A stretch of 64,000 nt of DNA from Sulfitobacter marinus. GTDB lineage: Bacteria; Pseudomonadota; Alphaproteobacteria; Rhodobacterales; Rhodobacteraceae. Below are positions 62,783 to 64,000 of this stretch, piece after piece. Positions within the stretch are counted from its first letter, which is position 1, and each line of letters starts with the position of its first letter. The translations under genes were made by a program, and so were the position numbers. The notes under the pieces are model-generated. The model was not told the origin of the DNA, did not search any database, and saw only the letters and a list, made by a program, of their open reading frames with translations. The stretch is from assembly GCF_900116285.1 (NCBI RefSeq), contig NZ_FPAJ01000002.1:1-64000 (forward strand), in the 5' to 3' direction.

Positions 62783-63843
62783 TGTCAGATAAAAAAGCCG
62801 TGGGCTTGCGCTATCCTTGGGATACGCCACCCGCCCATGATGAAGTGATCGAGGTCGCACCGGGTGTTCTTTGGCTGCGCTTGCCGCTGCCGATGAAGCT
62901 GGACCATGTGAATGTCTATGCCTTTGACGAAGGCGACAGCTGGACCATCATCGATACCGGATTTTCATCCAAGAAGGCCAAGGCAATCTGGACCGATCTG
63001 ATGGCAGGCCCACTGGGCGGAAAGCCGATTTCACGCGTGATCGTTACCCATCACCACCCCGATCACATCGGATTGGCAGGCTGGTTTCAGACCGAACACG
63101 GTGCCGAACTGGTCACCACACGCACCGCTTGGCTGACGGCGCGGATGCTGACATTGGACGCGCAAGAAGCCCCTGCGGCCGAGACGTTGGCATTCTACAA
63201 GATGTCTGGGATGGACCGCGATCTATACGAAAAACGCGCGTCCGAGCGGCCCTTCAACTTTGCCGACATCGTTGACCCGTTGCCCTTGGGTTTTACCCGT
63301 ATCAAGCAAGACGATCAGATCACCATCGGGGGCCGCGTGTTTGACGTGCACATGGGGAATGGGCACGCCCCTGAACACGCGACTTTCTGGAGCAGGGATG
63401 ACAATTTGGTTATCGCTGGCGATCAGATATTACCCTCGATCAGCCCGAATGTCGGTGTTTATGCAACGGAACCCATGGCGGATCCGATTGGCGAATGGCT
63501 GGAAGCCTGCGAACGGCTGGCCCCGATGGGCCGAGAAGATCACCTTGTGCTTGGCGGACATAAATTGCCTTTCACAGGGCTGCCGACGCGCATGCGCCAG
63601 CTGATCGACAACCACCACGGTGCGCTGAAACGGTTGATCAAGTATATCGACACGCCAAAGTCGGCCTCCGAATGTTTTCCGACCTTGTTCAAACGCAAGA
63701 TCGGCGAAGGTGAATATGGTCTGGCACTGGTCGAAGCTGTCGCACATCTAAGTCATCTGTATCAAACCGGTCTTGCCACGCGCGCATTGCGGGCAGAAGA
63801 TGGGGCTTGGGTGTATCAGGCAACGGAACAAGCTAATGGATGA
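62782..63843 (+). CDS. MBL fold metallo-hydrolase
   Basis: A 353-residue hydrolase with the metallo-beta-lactamase motif THHHPDH (His90, His92, Asp94, His95), GHAPEH (about 195) and IAGDQILP (about 212), then a winged-helix-like C-terminus. The LACTB2-like layout suggests a hydrolase of thioester or RNA-type substrates. It starts on the last base of the acyl-CoA dehydrogenase stop, so a thioesterase-like role in the same route is plausible. Confidence 0.9.
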   Translation: MSDKKAVGLRYPWDTPPAHDEVIEVAPGVLWLRLPLPMKLDHVNVYAFDEGDSWTIIDTGFSSKKAKAIWTDLMAGPLGGKPISRVIVTHHHPDHIGLAGWFQTEHGAELVTTRTAWLTARMLTLDAQEAPAAETLAFYKMSGMDRDLYEKRASERPFNFADIVDPLPLGFTRIKQDDQITIGGRVFDVHMGNGHAPEHATFWSRDDNLVIAGDQILPSISPNVGVYATEPMADPIGEWLEACERLAPMGREDHLVLGGHKLPFTGLPTRMRQLIDNHHGALKRLIKYIDTPKSASECFPTLFKRKIGEGEYGLALVEAVAHLSHLYQTGLATRALRAEDGAWVYQATEQANG

Positions 63844-64000
63844 TCTGATCAGAACTGCCGCCGAGGCTGCCGAAGCCGACGCATTGCCGCGCCTGCACGA
63901 GGTGCACAGCGACGAAACACAGCGCAACGCGGCCAAGCAAACGGTGCCAAAGTGCATGACCGACACGCCTGTTTCAAAGAAATCGCCGGCGCAATGGGCC
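63836..64000 (+). CDS. Partial gene running off the window
   Basis: An open frame of 55 codons from ATG 63836, overlapping the MBL gene by 8 bases and still open at the window end. The visible part is Ala/Glu-rich and helical (DDLIRTAAEAAEADALPRL) and then polar. I do not recognise it. The tight coupling to the upstream gene supports it as a real gene. Confidence 0.6.
   Translation, partial: MDDLIRTAAEAAEADALPRLHEVHSDETQRNAAKQTVPKCMTDTPVSKKSPAQWA

Overview
The window looks like an alphaproteobacterial chromosome of the Rhodobacterales (Roseobacter group). It is GC-rich and compact. It carries several TRAP transporters, a cyanide-insensitive-type cytochrome bd operon with a DUF2474 subunit, a DmdC-like acyl-CoA dehydrogenase, and a short intergenic hairpin element that I associate with this order. 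The assignment rests on gene content and protein style, not on a marker-gene search. I see no rRNA, tRNA, CRISPR array or complete insertion sequence.

Left part (1-15.3 kb) is accessory in character. It holds a small tyrosine recombinase with a damaged active site, an RpiR regulator facing a TRAP transporter plus D-Ala-D-Ala dipeptidase operon, an SDR/AraC divergent pair, a LysE exporter, a complete peptide-type ABC importer and a decayed M20 peptidase. Long gene-free stretches carry degenerate copies of a dispersed repeat that I did not see in the right-hand part.

15.3-24 kb is one metabolic unit: an RpiR regulator divergent from N-formylglutamate-amidohydrolase-like hydrolase, TRAP small and large permeases, a Tat-exported TRAP binding protein, a glutamine-synthetase-like ligase, an aldehyde dehydrogenase and an iron-containing alcohol dehydrogenase. 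The ligase has Phe where true glutamine synthetases have the ammonium-site Glu. I read the set as a candidate uptake and gamma-glutamylation pathway for an amine or amino alcohol. It is the best candidate here for an undescribed system.

24-40 kb contains a DegP protease divergent from a two-component system, cydAB plus DUF2474, a quinone oxidoreductase, a DMT transporter, a CoxG-like protein, an ABC exporter, a small S49 peptidase, a 55-residue zinc-ribbon membrane protein, a Na/Ca exchanger, a pteridine-reductase-like SDR, and uvrC-pgsA-moaD-moaE.

40-64 kb is mostly housekeeping: an OmpA/BON envelope protein, ubiA divergent from rsmE, gshA, a tight minus-strand operon (pyrB, three or four unknown mostly membrane proteins, a pseudo-dihydroorotase, plsY), a Cys-poor uracil-DNA glycosylase, LysE, moaB, an RND efflux pair, a DsbD-N-like protein, YqgE, tsaC, and an acyl-CoA dehydrogenase with an MBL hydrolase. 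The last gene runs off the window end.
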